This document shows positions 35,317-47,833 of a stretch of DNA of 64,000 nt, in pieces. The position numbers were made by a program, and so were the translations under genes. Below the pieces are notes generated by a model that was not told the DNA's origin, searched no databases, and saw nothing but the letters and a program-made list of their open reading frames with translations. Position 1 is the first letter of the stretch. Each line of letters opens with the position of its first letter. This stretch comes from Romanomermis culicivorax (taxonomy: Eukaryota; Nematoda; Enoplea; Mermithida; Mermithidae): contig CAWUHX010000078.1 in assembly GCA_963922205.1 (NCBI GenBank), positions 186,001 through 250,000 on the forward strand, given 5' to 3'.

Positions 35317-35868
35317 TAGTCTGTTTTTTTCAAATGCTTGTAACGCAAAAATGCTGAAAGTAAGTACGCATGCTGAATTTCGTGCCGAGATAATATCGTT
35401 ATTGACATTATGTTAGGAATCGATTAACCAGCAGCTATAAACTGTGACTAAACTCTCAACTTAACTCGATAACTCTTTTAAAAATAATTTCCGTCCGACG
35501 CGATAAATGTCAAAAAGAAATTTCGCGCGGCTAAAAAAAATATTCGCTGGGCGCAGAAAAAGCTATGCAAATGACCAGCGCTGCGGTGAGATACGCTGGA
35601 TTTTGAGATTTCAACTATCCAAAGCACACCAATTGTATCACGATCTTAATTCCCGAACTATTTTCCTTAAAGGAGAACCATGTGCGAAATTTTTTTTCTA
35701 ATTTCCAACTTTTTTCCTAACAAATAGCCTTCAATTTCCTCAATAACTTCGATTACCGGGTTTTTTCCCGTAATACAGTATAGTATGCTCACGCGCGGCG
35801 ATTAAAAAAACAATGTATTCTTCATTCCATCTTTTTTCGGTTACAAGCATTTCAAAAAAATAGACTAT
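35315..35868. mobile_element. TATAGTCTG-type element, longer copy
   Basis: Inverted ends TATAGTCTGTTTTTTTCAAA...TGCTTGTAA and TTACAAGCATTTCAAAAAAA...TAGACTATA; about 550 bp. The interior differs from the short copies and has no recognisable transposase. A CATACATG element is inserted at its right tip. Confidence 0.6.
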
Positions 35869-35874
35869 AGTTAT

Positions 35875-36253
35875 CATACATGCACAGCATAGACATTTTG
35901 CTGGAGCTTAGCCAAGACAGGGTGTGGAATACAAAATTTTTTCTTGATGACGCAAAAAAGGTCTTAGATAGGTCTTCTAACATCCAAGCAGCATATTGTT
36001 CAACTTATGTTAGTCAGATATGTGAAATTATTTGCTTTGACTGTGCTTTTGAAAAGACTTTTTTGGAATCAAGTATGCTTTGTTTAGAAAAGTTGTTAAA
36101 CTACAGCATCCTTCCCATTTTTATGATGACTTTCTCTTCTCTCTTGCTCATTTTCCTTCGTCATCTTCTCTATCATTGCTGGGGTAGTCAAATCTGCGGG
36201 GGGTCAGCAAGAATCTGTTGAGGGTCAATCAAAGTCCCCCACGTGCATGTACG
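35875..36253 (+). mobile_element. CATACATG-type MITE, subfamily B, copy 1
   Basis: Exact 8-bp duplication ATAGTTAT at 35867-35874 and 36254-36261. Ends CATACATGCACAGCATAG and CCCACGTGCATGTACG. Confidence 0.85.
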
Positions 36254-37050
36254 ATAGTTATCTATATTATTTTTCGGTTTCGGTTTTAGCAGCAACAGTA
36301 TTTTATTGAAAATGATTGAACACGCCATCTCATGGCATAGTTCGCAAGCCTTTTGAAGTTCAGTCATTATCTTCGTGGATTGAGAAGCAGTTGCACAGTG
36401 AAGATGGAGGGCAACCGAATGTTTATGTCCACTTATTTGGTTCTACTTTTTGGATGCTATGTATTCCTATGCTCAATAAAAATTTAGAGGTTGGTCCAAT
36501 ATCACATTCAAAATTCTTTTGCATTTATTTGACAATGCACTAATCATCAATTGTAGTAGTGAAAATCCACCTAAGAAAATTCTTTTTTTTGAGTTAGACC
36601 ATGTTTCTCGGTAAAAAATCTTGAAAGTGAACCTCATTTTCGCAATTTTCATAAAACGAATACATGGAATATGAAAATGAGAGAATTGAACTGCGATTGA
36701 ATGATCAACCTTGCTCATGCATAACATTATCAAATAACTGTAGAACCTGTCGAGAGTTAAGTTAAATCAACCATATTTCAAAAATTTACATTGAGAAAAC
36801 AAGCATGTGGTATTCAAATGCCAGGAGATTGGGTTTCAAAGAGATTGTCAGCTTCATTGTTACATGAAATAATCAAAAAATTATGATTCCACATGTATCA
36901 AACTGTACAACAAATTCACATACATAAAGCTTTTACAAAAATTTTTGATCCATCATCACTTTTCATCTATGTATCAGGAGAATGTTATCACAATTTTTTG
37001 AGCTTCGCAAAAAGTTCGCATATTCCTTCACTCTCTTTTTCGTTTTTGTA

Positions 37051-40000
37051 TCAAGTCGGCGTCACGGCGTAATTTTCGCGCCAAAAATTCAACAATCGTT
37101 CGTCATCGATGAACAAAATATCTTCGGCCGAAACGTTGAAAGCGCCTTTCAAACGCCGGAACGGTTCGCTCAAACGTCGCAAAACTTTGTTGAAAAGACC
37201 GGTCTTTTCTGGCGACGGCGGGAAATTGTTATTTTTGTAGAAAACGTCGTTGTAAAATTCGCCGCCACAATGGCCGTTGCTGTGATGATTCTGCATTTTC
37301 GCCCGATCAATCACCATAACGGTCGCTTCGTCGGGAGTTATATCTTTGCCTTCAAAATTCACACTAACAGTTTTATCGACAAGCATTGTATTCTTGGATG
37401 CAGGGGAATACATCACGCGTCAGTTACAGTATCCTGCAGTTTCAACATTGAATTGACCTTTTGATCAAGTTGTCAGAATAAAATCCCGAACGTAAATAAT
37501 GGGATACACGCGTATTTCTGATCAGAATGACGTTTCATGTGTCAATCAACTACATAATCTGTTCTTCTCAAAATGCTTCCAAATAATCAATTCTAAAAGC
37601 AAATTACTATTTTACACAGTGGTCCAGAAACCGCCCAAAAGTGCGTTTAGAAGCTTGATCATGGATAGCATGAATTTTAAAATCGTACGGGGAAAAAACA
37701 ATTACTCTGCAAACCTTCGCAGATATGGCTAACGAAAACGGCAAAAATAAGGTTGCTTTTCAAGGCGTTTGCACGGAGCTTCCATATTGTAGAATTTTTA
37801 AATAAAATCGTTAAGGTTCGTTGAGAACTTGAAATAGCTCGCAAATTTGTAGCTTTTTATGCTGTCCATTTTCGCAATGAGGAAATAGATATGCTAATTA
37901 ACAGTTGGCATTGGCCAAGATCGGCGCGGGAAAATCTTTTTAGAATGGAGCATCAACAAAAAGGTGCTGTTAAACATTCTTTCCTGTTTTATCTTATATT
38001 TTGTGGTATTGCCGACACCATGATTTTATATTATTGTTGTGTTTCTTTAATAATATTGTTCAGTAATTTGCAGAAATTACCGTTTACTGCAGTGAGGAGC
38101 GAAAGCCCCAGCGTGCGTGGGTTGCTGACACCAGATCAGAGACTGAACATAAAACAACATGGGACGGGTTTCTGAACAAAACGTACGATGAGGGCATAGC
38201 CCCTACCTTAGGTCCTTAAAATTGACCACTCGGTATTATACATGTAATGGAGCCCCGAGGTCCGACCTCTTTGGGGCCGGAGTTTACTGATTCCCCAAAG
38301 TTTTAGGGGACGGGTTTCTGAACAAAAAAAAATCGATTTTTCCAACAAAAAATGTCCAAAAAACGCTTCAAAAAATAGTAATTTTTTCGTTAAAAACCGT
38401 AAAAAATGTATTCATGGCGCGGAGCGCCGAGAAAATTGATATTTTTGACCATTTTCTCAAAATTAATCATTTTTCATAAAAAAATTGACATTTTTCAGTA
38501 TTTTTCCGACTAGAAGTATGGGGTTTCCTGTGACTACCATATACCACTACTAGCCGTAGGATTGAAAAATCCTGGAAGGATCGCCCAATGGCTATGGCCA
38601 TATGGCCGACTATTTCTAGGGGGAGTTCCTGTAGTACTTCCCCTCCAATTACATGTATGCTGGGTATCAAATTTCGGAGAAAATGACTGTTTTTAACTGA
38701 ACATTTGGGAACCCCTACCCGGCAAACATTGAACTTTACCACTACCTGAAAACCTGACCTCAGGCCCACTAAGACAGACCGTAACAGGGTTTCTACTATT
38801 CCAGGCTAGTGGGGTGTAGACTTTCTTCCCAGGGTCTGTATGGACCGCTCTGTGAAGGTCCATTTTAGTTTACTGTATTTTGTTATCAGCTCTGGGCTAT
38901 GACTGTAGCACTCTATCCAAAGCATCCCCAAGGAGAAGTTTTAATTATGCAATTAGTCTTTTCTTCCTTGCTTTAAACCGGCAAGAAAGATTTGCGGAAA
39001 ATATATTAAGTCAGACGTGTGGTTTAGCAGAAAATTATGAAAAATAAGAAACTAGTATTAGCTTGCTAGTTTCGTTCAACTATAGAGATGACAAAATCAA
39101 CAGAAATCGGGAAGTTCGCAGAACTTGAAAATAACCGTACACATCTATAGAAATATTTTCGGCAAATACCTATCCAGTAGATTTTGGAAAGGACAAGTGA
39201 GATTTATCACTTTTGCTAGCATTAGGTCTCTTCTACACTACTAACACGATCAATAGCATCACGGTAAAAGTCCTACGCTAGAAATTTTTCGCTTTTTACC
39301 TTTTACGGCCGCTTGCATGACGAAATCCAAATCGTCGGCTATTTTTCGAACGTCCGGTCGCGCCATACTATACCGACGCCCTAGGACGCCCAAAAATTCC
39401 ACGACGCTCATCTCCGATCCGTTAAAACGGACGCGGGCGAATTTAGCTCCTTTGATCCGACGGCCGACGTAGTGCAATTTCCTCATGTAGCCGGATAGTA
39501 GACCGATGAATAACGTTGAAATGGCCACGCCGATGGCGGTATAAAATATCGTGAGCACTGTAAATAATACTATATACAGTAAACAAGAGTGGTATATACT
39601 GTAAAAACATTGACGGTTAATTGTACACTTTCGCAACAGTATATGCTTTGAAAGGGTACAAATTCAAAGGTATAGTATTTTTTACCAAATGCTTGTAAAA
39701 TGAAAACCGATTTGAAAATCACTTACAGAAAGCTTTTACTGTAAAATTGATTACTCAAAAATTTCTGATTGTTGTTTGGTTTGTTTCAAAAATTTTTAGT
39801 TCCATGTGGCGTATGGTTGATAGAAAATAAAAAAAATACAAACCATATTCTATTCATTTTAGAACGATCGGTGCAGCAGTCGGAGTTTCGGCAAACACAG
39901 CCTTGCTTGAGATCAGGAAATCAATTTGGATGATCATGAAATGATTGAAAGAAGTGATCATCAAAGAGTCTGTATCATGAATAAAAATTTATTGAATGCA

Positions 40001-43000
40001 GAGTCAACGAACCTTCCATTATTTCAAATATAAGTTCGGCTGCGACCTCGCTGCATCGATCACTTCAAAATGGAAGATGGAGTACAGTACTCACTTTTTC
40101 AGGTTTAGCATTTGAAAGCACTGAAAAACAGACTATAAAATCAGCCGCTTTCGTAGAACGCAAAAACTGTCGTTGGCTTGCGTTCAATGTTTCTCACACA
40201 TTAAAACCCCGATGACATTTGTCTACTCAAGGAAAAAATTCAACTTTTATAAAAATTGTAATATGCTTGTTAAGACATAGAGACAGTTGAAATGCAGTTG
40301 CTTTGTTGCTGCATTGGGAATAATTTATAAGAATTTGCATAATTTATGGATTAACCGCAAATCATATATATTGTGCAAACTGTTCCAGGATGTGGTGCAG
40401 TAACAATGCAGTTATAAGAGTAGAAAGACCCGTCATAATATGGAACAACCTAGCTTGCAAGAATTTACTTTCTGACATCGTTAATTATGCAGCTTTCTAA
40501 GGACTTCGTGTTTTATGTCAAGCCCAGTTTATACAAAAAATTTAAACTTGTTATACTGTAACTTGGCTGTTAGTTCCAAAATTGTCGAGTATGTCAAGAT
40601 TTCATCATTTGATAACTCAATTCGCTAATGTCGGAAGAGATGGAGGACGCTGGGCTGTACGAATAGAAAAAATTCTAAAATTAATAACTATAGCAAAGAA
40701 CGCAAGCAGATGGCAAAAAAGTGATGAATGGATATCAAGTAAAAGTATGTTTTGTTTTCAGAATTCAGACAAATGATAGATGAGCAGAATTGACGCACGC
40801 ATTTTGCTTATTTAGAAAATTATGCAACTGACGGAAATATACTCTAATAGTCAGAGCCAATTCCCTAATTTTTCGAATGCATGGAAATTTCAAGAATTAT
40901 GAAATGCGAGAATTGATTACAATCAACTAAGAATACGTGTAACGAAGCACGTAGGTCTAGTGGGTGAGGATTTAGGCGACTTGTTTTTGAGTGGGATTAC
41001 TGATTTCCCAAAATTTGTTGGTCAACAGAAAAAACTTGGTATTTTTCGAATAAAAACTTTGAAAAATTTTTCAAAAAATAGTAGTTGTCTAAAAAACCAA
41101 AATATTATGGCTCGAAGCGCCGAAAATGACACTCCTCAACCATTTTGCGGTTTTTTCGTGCATAAGGATGACGTTCCTATGGCTAGCTCCATGCTACCCA
41201 GAAATTTTCTTGGGCTCCCTTCCTAATTGCATGTACCAATGATAAGAATAGAAGTTGGTGAAAAACTGAAGTGAATTTTTTCAACCTGAAAAAGGATTGA
41301 TGAAATCTAGAATAAAACAAAAATATCCAAGAATACAAAAGTAAAATGTAAGAGAAGCGGCCACAAATAATGATATACCATTTAACTATTAGTTGATTTT
41401 GATCATATTTGACCTTGTTGAATATATTATCTTTCATAATCAAAATGATAATTGAAGAATTTATCGGTTTATTTACCGATTGTATTTGGTCAAAGAATAC
41501 TAATAAAGTAAATTTTTTCGTTTCATCCTGGTGACCACCATACATGCACATAGGGGGTAGAGTAGGGTAAAACCTTCCTACCTGAGACCCTGGACACCCC
41601 GCTGACCTGAAAAAATCTTCAAACACCCCCCCTGAACTTTTTTGAAGACGGTTTCTCGATTATGCATATTGTGTATGATAAACATGCTGATGGAGCTTTT
41701 TTTGTTCACTCATCCCTCAAACCACCTCGACGAAAAGTTCGAGGACCCTCCCCTGGAAAATTTTTGCCGTGCACGTTTGATGGCCACAGACAACAAAGAG
41801 CAGAAGGTTTAGGGAAAACTTTTGCATTTAAAGGCCAGGAACTACAGTAAACAAAGGTTGTCTGCAAAAGATACTTTCTTCCGCAAAATGGAAAAGTTAA
41901 AAAGCAAAAAAATATAGAATAAACCAAAATACAATGCGAAAAACTCCAAAAGTTAAAAATACCGTTACCTAGGAAAGTATCGTTTTTCGGCACAATATCG
42001 CCTAGTCCCGTCGTTGTTATGCTGATGAACGCGAAATAAAAAGCGGCGAAAAAGTCTAATTGCCGTTCCCACAACGGTAACAAAAATCCGCCGACCACCA
42101 AATACAAAATGACGAACACCAACATCCATTGTAGGGGCATGGGGCGGTCGATGGCCGCCGACGACGATGACGACGCCGAGCTGTTGGCGCTCGTGACGCT
42201 GACGAATGAAACGCGGCGCTCGGCTTCTAAAGAGGCGTTATCGGCGCCGCCGTCATTTTTCCCGCCTAATAAACGAATTTTGAAACATCGGCGCAAACGG
42301 CGGAAAATTTTCCGGCAACGGGGTTCGACGTAGTTGAAAGCTTCGTTGAAAAATTTACCCATATTGGCCACGACGACCATAGCGAATGGGATGCCCAAAA
42401 CGCCGTAGAATAAGCAAAATAGGCGCCCGGAAAACGTGACCGGACTCGCATTACCGTATCCTAAAAAATTCCAATAAATAATTAGTAATACGAAAGGAAA
42501 ATTTCAAAAATTGGTAGGGAATAAATCTGCCAATGTTCCATTTCTTCAATCAGTAATCCTGCCGATTCAATCACCATTCCCTTTCGGAGACGTTGAAAAT
42601 AGCGTATCGTCTCAGTAAGCTGTCTTACTGTAAAAGATAATGCTGAAAGAGAGCCAGCCTGAAAGTGCTACATGACAGTACAAGAACAGATCTGAGGTTT
42701 CGGTTTTTTAACGGTAAAATTTCATGTTTTCGAAGTTTGTTGTCAGATGAAGATAACTTGAGTGAAATCATTGAAATCTCCCTTCGTATATTTTATGGAT
42801 CCCTAAAGCATTAACAACTTTGAAGTCGTGCTTAAGGACATGATTAATTGTAATTATATTTTATTTTAATTATTTACAAACAGATTTATACTGCTATCCA
42901 TTGAAAGAAGTGTTGAAAATTTCAGAAAAGTTCAAATTTTAAGGAAAAGAGCAAAACAGAGTATGGGATAATGTTTTAATAATTATTCAATCTCTGAAAG

Positions 43001-45090
43001 CAAAAATATAAAAAAAATAAACGAAACCGAACATTCCAGTTTCGCCAGATGAGGTTCTACGTGATGGGTGGACTGATAATTGACATGAAAAAAGAATATG
43101 TGAAGGTAAATCAATCAAAACAAGAGAACAGGAAAAACTGTAAACAAAGGGAACAAGCCTAATTCAAACCATTGGCCGTGAACCCGGGACAGAAAAGGCG
43201 CATGAGAGTTTTCACTTTTCAGAACAAAACGTCACGCTAAAGTTAGTTTTGTCAGGAAATTAAAGCAACTAAAATGCAGCTGTTGCCGAAACGCGATAGT
43301 TCATGGAGACTCAGGATGTTTCACGTTGGAAGACAGATTTACATCGATTTGTAGTTCGATGAAGATTGATACGAATGACAAAATTTTTTGAATGACTACC
43401 ACGCAGAAAAAGATGCATAATAAAGCATAACACAACAAAAGCGGAATAAGCAAATTTATTTACTTCTCAAGAAAATTTTACTTTCTATGAATATTGAGTG
43501 CTTATATTGCGTCAGTGAGGAGAGAGTATGATGTAAATTCAGAAATAATTGGTTGTATTATAAGCAACTGATCAAGTGGCTTTAATTATGTAGTTTGTTC
43601 AAGTGAGACGATGAACAGAGAAATAAAATTTAAATCAATATTCACAAGCGACTTCCTACTATTGGAAGTAGAAACACAAACCTGGAACAGATGAAATATA
43701 TTATTAGTTCATACACAACAAGTGTTCGAGCACATAACAAACAACACCGAGAACTAGACCAAAATCGAAGCTTCAAACAATATACAAAGCAAAAAAGTGA
43801 GCAAAACTGCACAAAGAACCACTGATGTTTAATTATCTCGCGTAGATTAATCATTTTTTGCCCTTTCTATTTATTTTTAGCTATGAATTCCCTTTTAGAA
43901 AAAAAACTTCCTCCATCCCTCAGAAAGCAATTTTTCAGTCTAAAAATGTTTCTCGCATTGTTTATTATATTTTCCAAAAGTGTATTGTGGTTCCACCAAA
44001 GTTTGCAACCTGAAACTTCTTCTCACTTTCGTTCTTGAGTTTTTCGGCCAAGAAAAGGAGTATTTCTGTTGCAGCCATCGGTAAACAAGGGCGCGAGAGA
44101 GCCTTGTTGGAGGAGTAAAAAACGAGGAACAAGGTAGTATGCACAAAGCAAATGCGTATCTTTTGGAACTAATTTCGTAGATTTGTTGCTTAGAATAATA
44201 GAGAAGCTGGTAAACAAGGATATGAAAGGTTCAATGAATTTCAAATTTTTTACTGATATGTGACCATTGGCATTTGCGCTATTTGATTGTGATAAAAAGG
44301 AATGTGTAACGATTTTCTTGAGTTATTGCGAAAATGATTCACCTGAAAATCAAGTCGTAGCAGTTCAGCTGGAGCAGTAGTTGTACAGCATGACAGAAAA
44401 CAAGGTCAACCCAAAGATGTTAAAAAGCAAATCTTGAGTCAATTTTTCAGTACTCAGTGCCAAAATTACTAAGCTGTCATTTGTCAGAATTTCCTCTAGG
44501 TTGGAAGCCCACAGACAGCTATGCACAGTTCATGCACTGGTTTTGTACAATTCGTGAGTTTCACTGAAGAAAATTATTCAGAATTCAAACATGTATTTCA
44601 AAAACTAAGCTTTAGCTTATAGTTACGAGGAAAAATAGAAAATGGGCTTAATTCCAAAAATGTCACTGTTATAAATAAAAGCATGGCTAGACTAAAAAAT
44701 TTGATCAGTCAAAACCGCTTCCTCACCTATAGTGCTAATAATCGACCAAGCAAAAAGTACCGACGACGACAAAGTCCACAGATCTTTCGATTTTTCATCG
44801 AATTCCCTCGAATGATCCAAATAATGCGACCGGACAATTTTTACTACAGATTTTGTATAAATATTTAATAAATTTTCGAATTCGGTTTTCGCTATTATTT
44901 TCACGTCGTCTTTCGTATCGTTGTTGTCAAAAATTCGATCGATAAAATTAACGGCCAATTCATCAACAATCATTTTGCCTTTAACTTTCATGGCCGCTTC
45001 TTCAGGGAGTTCGATTTTGTAGAGGACTACGGCACCGAATAGCACGTAAAGACATAAAAGGACGATAAGAAGGACGTGAGGTAAGGTCAT
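37051..45090 (-). CDS. Two-pore-domain K+ channel, TWK family (TWK-B), 4 exons, 470 aa
   Basis: Exons in transcript order: 45090-44727, 42460-41969, 39557-39300, 37349-37051; phases agree. M1 is about residues 5-25, then a cap region; pore 1 ends STIGYGN (G122-G124). M2 is about 134-160, followed by a basic linker and a Ser run. M3 is about 231-252, pore 2 reads TTTGLGD (T270-D276), M4 is about 286-310 with YVGRRIKG after it. The C-terminal tail ends in an acidic/aromatic segment before TGA at 37051. The role is a K+ leak-type dimeric channel. The second filter (T-T-G-L-G rather than T-I/V-G-F-G) is unusual. The start ATG lies 9 bases after a tttcag acceptor, so a 5' exon lies upstream. The last junction uses a weak aag acceptor; reading through the donor instead gives a shorter protein ending SVGLLP at 39259. 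Confidence 0.9.
38170..38785. mobile_element. CAGACTAC-family copy split by another element
   Basis: The left part (about 38175-38236) has GCCCCTACCTTAGGTCCTTAA; the right part (38660-38785) has AACTTTACCACTACCTGAAA. Together they give the order of the 180-bp family, but both outer ends are eroded. Confidence 0.55.
38237..38659 (+). mobile_element. CATACATG-type MITE, subfamily A, copy 4 (nested)
   Basis: Ends TATACATGTAATGGAGCCCC and CCAATTACATGTATG; flanks CTCGGTAT / CTGGGTAT (7 of 8). Inserted in a CAGACTAC-family copy: removing it restores the normal order of that family (gaccactcggtat joined to caaattt). Confidence 0.85.
39846..40085. repeat. Repeat with GATCGATGCAG ends, copy 2
   Basis: Matches the copy at 34835: CGATCGGTGCAGCAGTCGGA, AGCCTTGCTTGAGATCAGG, and the end CTGCGACCTCGCTGCATCGA. 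Lies in TWK-B intron 2. Confidence 0.6.
40933..41237 (+). mobile_element. CATACATG-type MITE, subfamily A, degenerate copy 5
   Basis: Starts near AATACGTGTAACGAAGCACG and ends near CTAATTGCATGTACC. The interior has GGCTCGAAGCGCCGAAAA and an eroded gctagc segment. The flanking duplication is not convincing. Confidence 0.6.
41539..41779 (-). mobile_element. CATACATG-type MITE, subfamily C, copy 2
   Basis: Starts CATACATGCACATAGGGGG and ends CCGTGCACGTTTG; flanks GTGACCAC / ATGGCCAC (6 of 8). Reverse of the 13391 copy: shares CCCCTGGAAAATTTTTG and CTGAGACCCTGGACACCCC. Lies in TWK-B intron 2, 190 bases from exon 2. Confidence 0.65.
42461..44726 (-). other. TWK-B intron 1
   Basis: About 2.3 kb between the M1-P1 exon and the P1-M2-M3-P2 exon, from gtgagg to tttttag. 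I see no named repeat or exon in it. Confidence 0.5.
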
Positions 45091-45099
45091 ACGCAAAAT

Positions 45100-46800
45100 C
45101 TGAAAGTTTAGAACAGCAAAATTAAAATTCACAGGATAATTATACAACTTGCATTTCAACTAATGGCAATGCTGGAAACCAGTTCAAGTGATCATTTAAA
45201 ATGACTACGATCCGAGATTCCATTCTACTGATTATAAATTTTTGTGGAATAAACATTCATACAATGAGCAGTCATATCGGTAAATGATCATGTATAAGAA
45301 AATAATAATTCATAATCATGAATTTTCGAATGAAATTTTTTCCCTTGTATCGAATGACACATTTTGAAATGATGGATGCAGTCAAGTCACAGCCAAACTT
45401 TTATTTAAAATTATGGAAGACTCGTCGACTCTATTTAATAAATTTTTCCTTCTTGAAATAAAGTCCTTCACACGTTTTAGTCACTCCAAGATTATCGAAA
45501 TTGACTTCCTGATGTATTGTAAGGCTGCATTTGCCAAAACTCCGACCACTGCATCTATCATTTCAAAATAAATGGAGTATAGGAATCAAATGACAAAACT
45601 GTAGACTTTTCAAAAAAGATTAATAGGATACTATCAAAATATCAAACTATTTTCCTAACGGGAAACGATAATTTTTAATTCTTAGCAGTTGGAATCATAT
45701 GCTTATTTAGATCACGTCTTTTGACATCAAAAAAATTCATTTTAGACATGGCAAAATTCAGATACCATTCAACAATTTTCATGGCCCACACACTGAAAAC
45801 TAATTAGATTCCGAATTCCGATTTAAGTGTTCAAATATTTTTTGACGTTTCAACTCAATTTTTACCGTTTTCGCATAGTTTGTAGCGATTTCTTGCCTAG
45901 CAATTTTTTGTCAGTAACACATTACCAAAATGAGGCAAATTTCCTGATGATATTTCAAGATTGGGATTCATTTATCGCCTTCATTAAAAAAAGCAAATTG
46001 TAGTTTTTGCTGCGAGAGCGGGCAAACGTTCACAAAAAGTCTCGACTTAAATCTCATGATGACGAATTTTCGTCGAAATTAGTAATTAAGCCAGTCAGAT
46101 TGCGTTTTATGGGAGGCTAATAATAAGAGAATTTTCGTATGCTTTTTCATATATTAATCTACAGGGAAGAGACACGGAAAAAACCAAACACGAAGGATAA
46201 AATGATAGACAATGAAACAAATCAGAAAAATTGAGTGGAGATTAAAAATTAAAGATTAGAAAAGGAAAAACACTGGATATTTAGCGCAATTTACAATAAA
46301 CTTTGATATAATACATAATTGATCTTCTCCGCAAGTCTTATTCATGGAAATTTGTGGCTGTTCGAAGTATGGCAGCAAATTAAAAATACGTACAGTAATC
46401 AAAAAATCGCGATCATGGTAAAATATCAAAGCGGACAAGCATCTGTTGTTAACGAGCTTACTGATTTGATAATAGAAGTATTCAGTTGCCATAAAATTTA
46501 CAGAATAAAATAAGAAGCATTTATAGTATTGAGTTAAGATTGATGATATTAACTTTTCTTCCGCTAGCTATAATATCGAATAATTGCAGATTTGTGCCCA
46601 ATTACTGTATTAAAACTTTAAAATAAATTCAAATTTAATGAACACATTTTATTACAGAAAGATTTATAATAGATTTTTTTCAACAAAATTCTTTGGTTTC
46701 TGTGATTGAAAAACTTAGATCGTTGGAAATCGAGAAATAGGAGCTTACTATATAATGAATTTATCGTGGTTATTAGTGACTTAATTCAAAATATGATTGT
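45100..46800. other. Upstream flank of TWK-B, no gene seen
   Basis: AT-rich sequence. A degenerate copy of the repeat with ends near tgaaatgatggatgcag / gcatctatcatttcaaaat lies at about 45360-45585. No ORF with convincing coding character was found. Confidence 0.4.
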
Positions 46801-47358
46801 TCAGTTAAGGTTTCCTATAGCCTAGTGGAACGAAATATTCTCGGTCACGCAATCGCTATACCAAAAATTCAATGGCGTACCCAAAGTTCTTACCCTGTAT
46901 TTTTCGCGTTTCGAATCCACGTCCATGGTAAATCCAGCCATTCCGAATTTGCTCGACATTTTATAACTTTTGACTCTTCTCACCCATATGTCATAAGAAT
47001 CGAAAATTTGTCGAAAATCTCTCCTGCGAAAAAAACAGAAAATTTGACAAAATTCCAAAACTCTCAAGTTGGCATACTCGTTTGACAGACGTGTAACATC
47101 AAATTTTTTTGTTAGGGAAAAGTATATGAGAGAAAATTGGACAAAATTTTTTCCGAGCAAAAAATAATAAAATCTTTGTGTATAATAAATATCGGAACTT
47201 TCGACTTAGTTTCTATAGTAACTTTCATATTGGAGAAAAATGAGCAAAGACAATATGAGGAAGTATATTCGTCGTCTGGATAATGAAAAAAGTCAAATGA
47301 CACTTTCGAAAAAAGCAATTAAACTCATTAAACATAAAAGCTTAGCAGTAATAATTTT

Positions 47359-47640
47359 TTAGACGCCGAGTCTCGCTTCTCCGACCAGTAATTTGAGATC
47401 ATACGAGCAAAATCTTTTTTCTAGGAGAAAGCGGGAGGTATACTCGTAGAACAATGATCCATTTTTAGTCTTTAAAAACCTTTGGCCAGTTCGGGTCCAA
47501 CTCCACGTGAAAAAACTACACATTGGGTCGGAAAGTGAAAGGAGGTAAACCAAACACTTTCTGGAAATCGGCCAGACTATAACTTGATCGAACTTCAAAA
47601 ACTTGATCGAGAGGTGATACGGGCGATTCCAATTCTGAAA
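47359..47640 (-). pseudogene. Unidentified coding-like fragment
   Basis: After a gtttcag acceptor (exon start 47634) one frame reads ELESPVSPLDQVFEVRSSYS and stays open to a stop near 47518. A second frame continues from about 47479 with a sensible composition (ending LLVGEARLGV, stop at 47359-47361). No splice pair joins them in phase, so this is either a broken gene or a wrongly delimited intron. Product not recognised. Confidence 0.2.
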
Positions 47641-47833
47641 CTAACCCAAAATTTGAGAATCACAAAAAATTAATATGTGCAGTTTTTCACATGAATTTCG
47701 AAGACTAATTTCCGAGTTACAATAATCGCAAAACTTACGAAATGGAGTTTCGCCTAATTACGAAATCCCGAATTAGCATATCAAAAAATTAAGAATCTAC
47801 TAAAAAACTGACTAGGAAAATTTGTGGCTTTAG

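Larger units (their letters stand above)
37550..39258 (-). other. TWK-B intron 3 with nested transposons
   Basis: Between exons 3 and 4. It contains a half copy of the TATAGTCTG family (about 37549-37617) and a CAGACTAC-family copy (about 38170-38785) split by a CATACATG-type element (38237-38659). The remainder is unassigned. Confidence 0.6.

Noticed and set aside
42109-42333. Plus-strand ORF opposite the TWK-B linker
   Set aside because: Antisense shadow of the channel exon.
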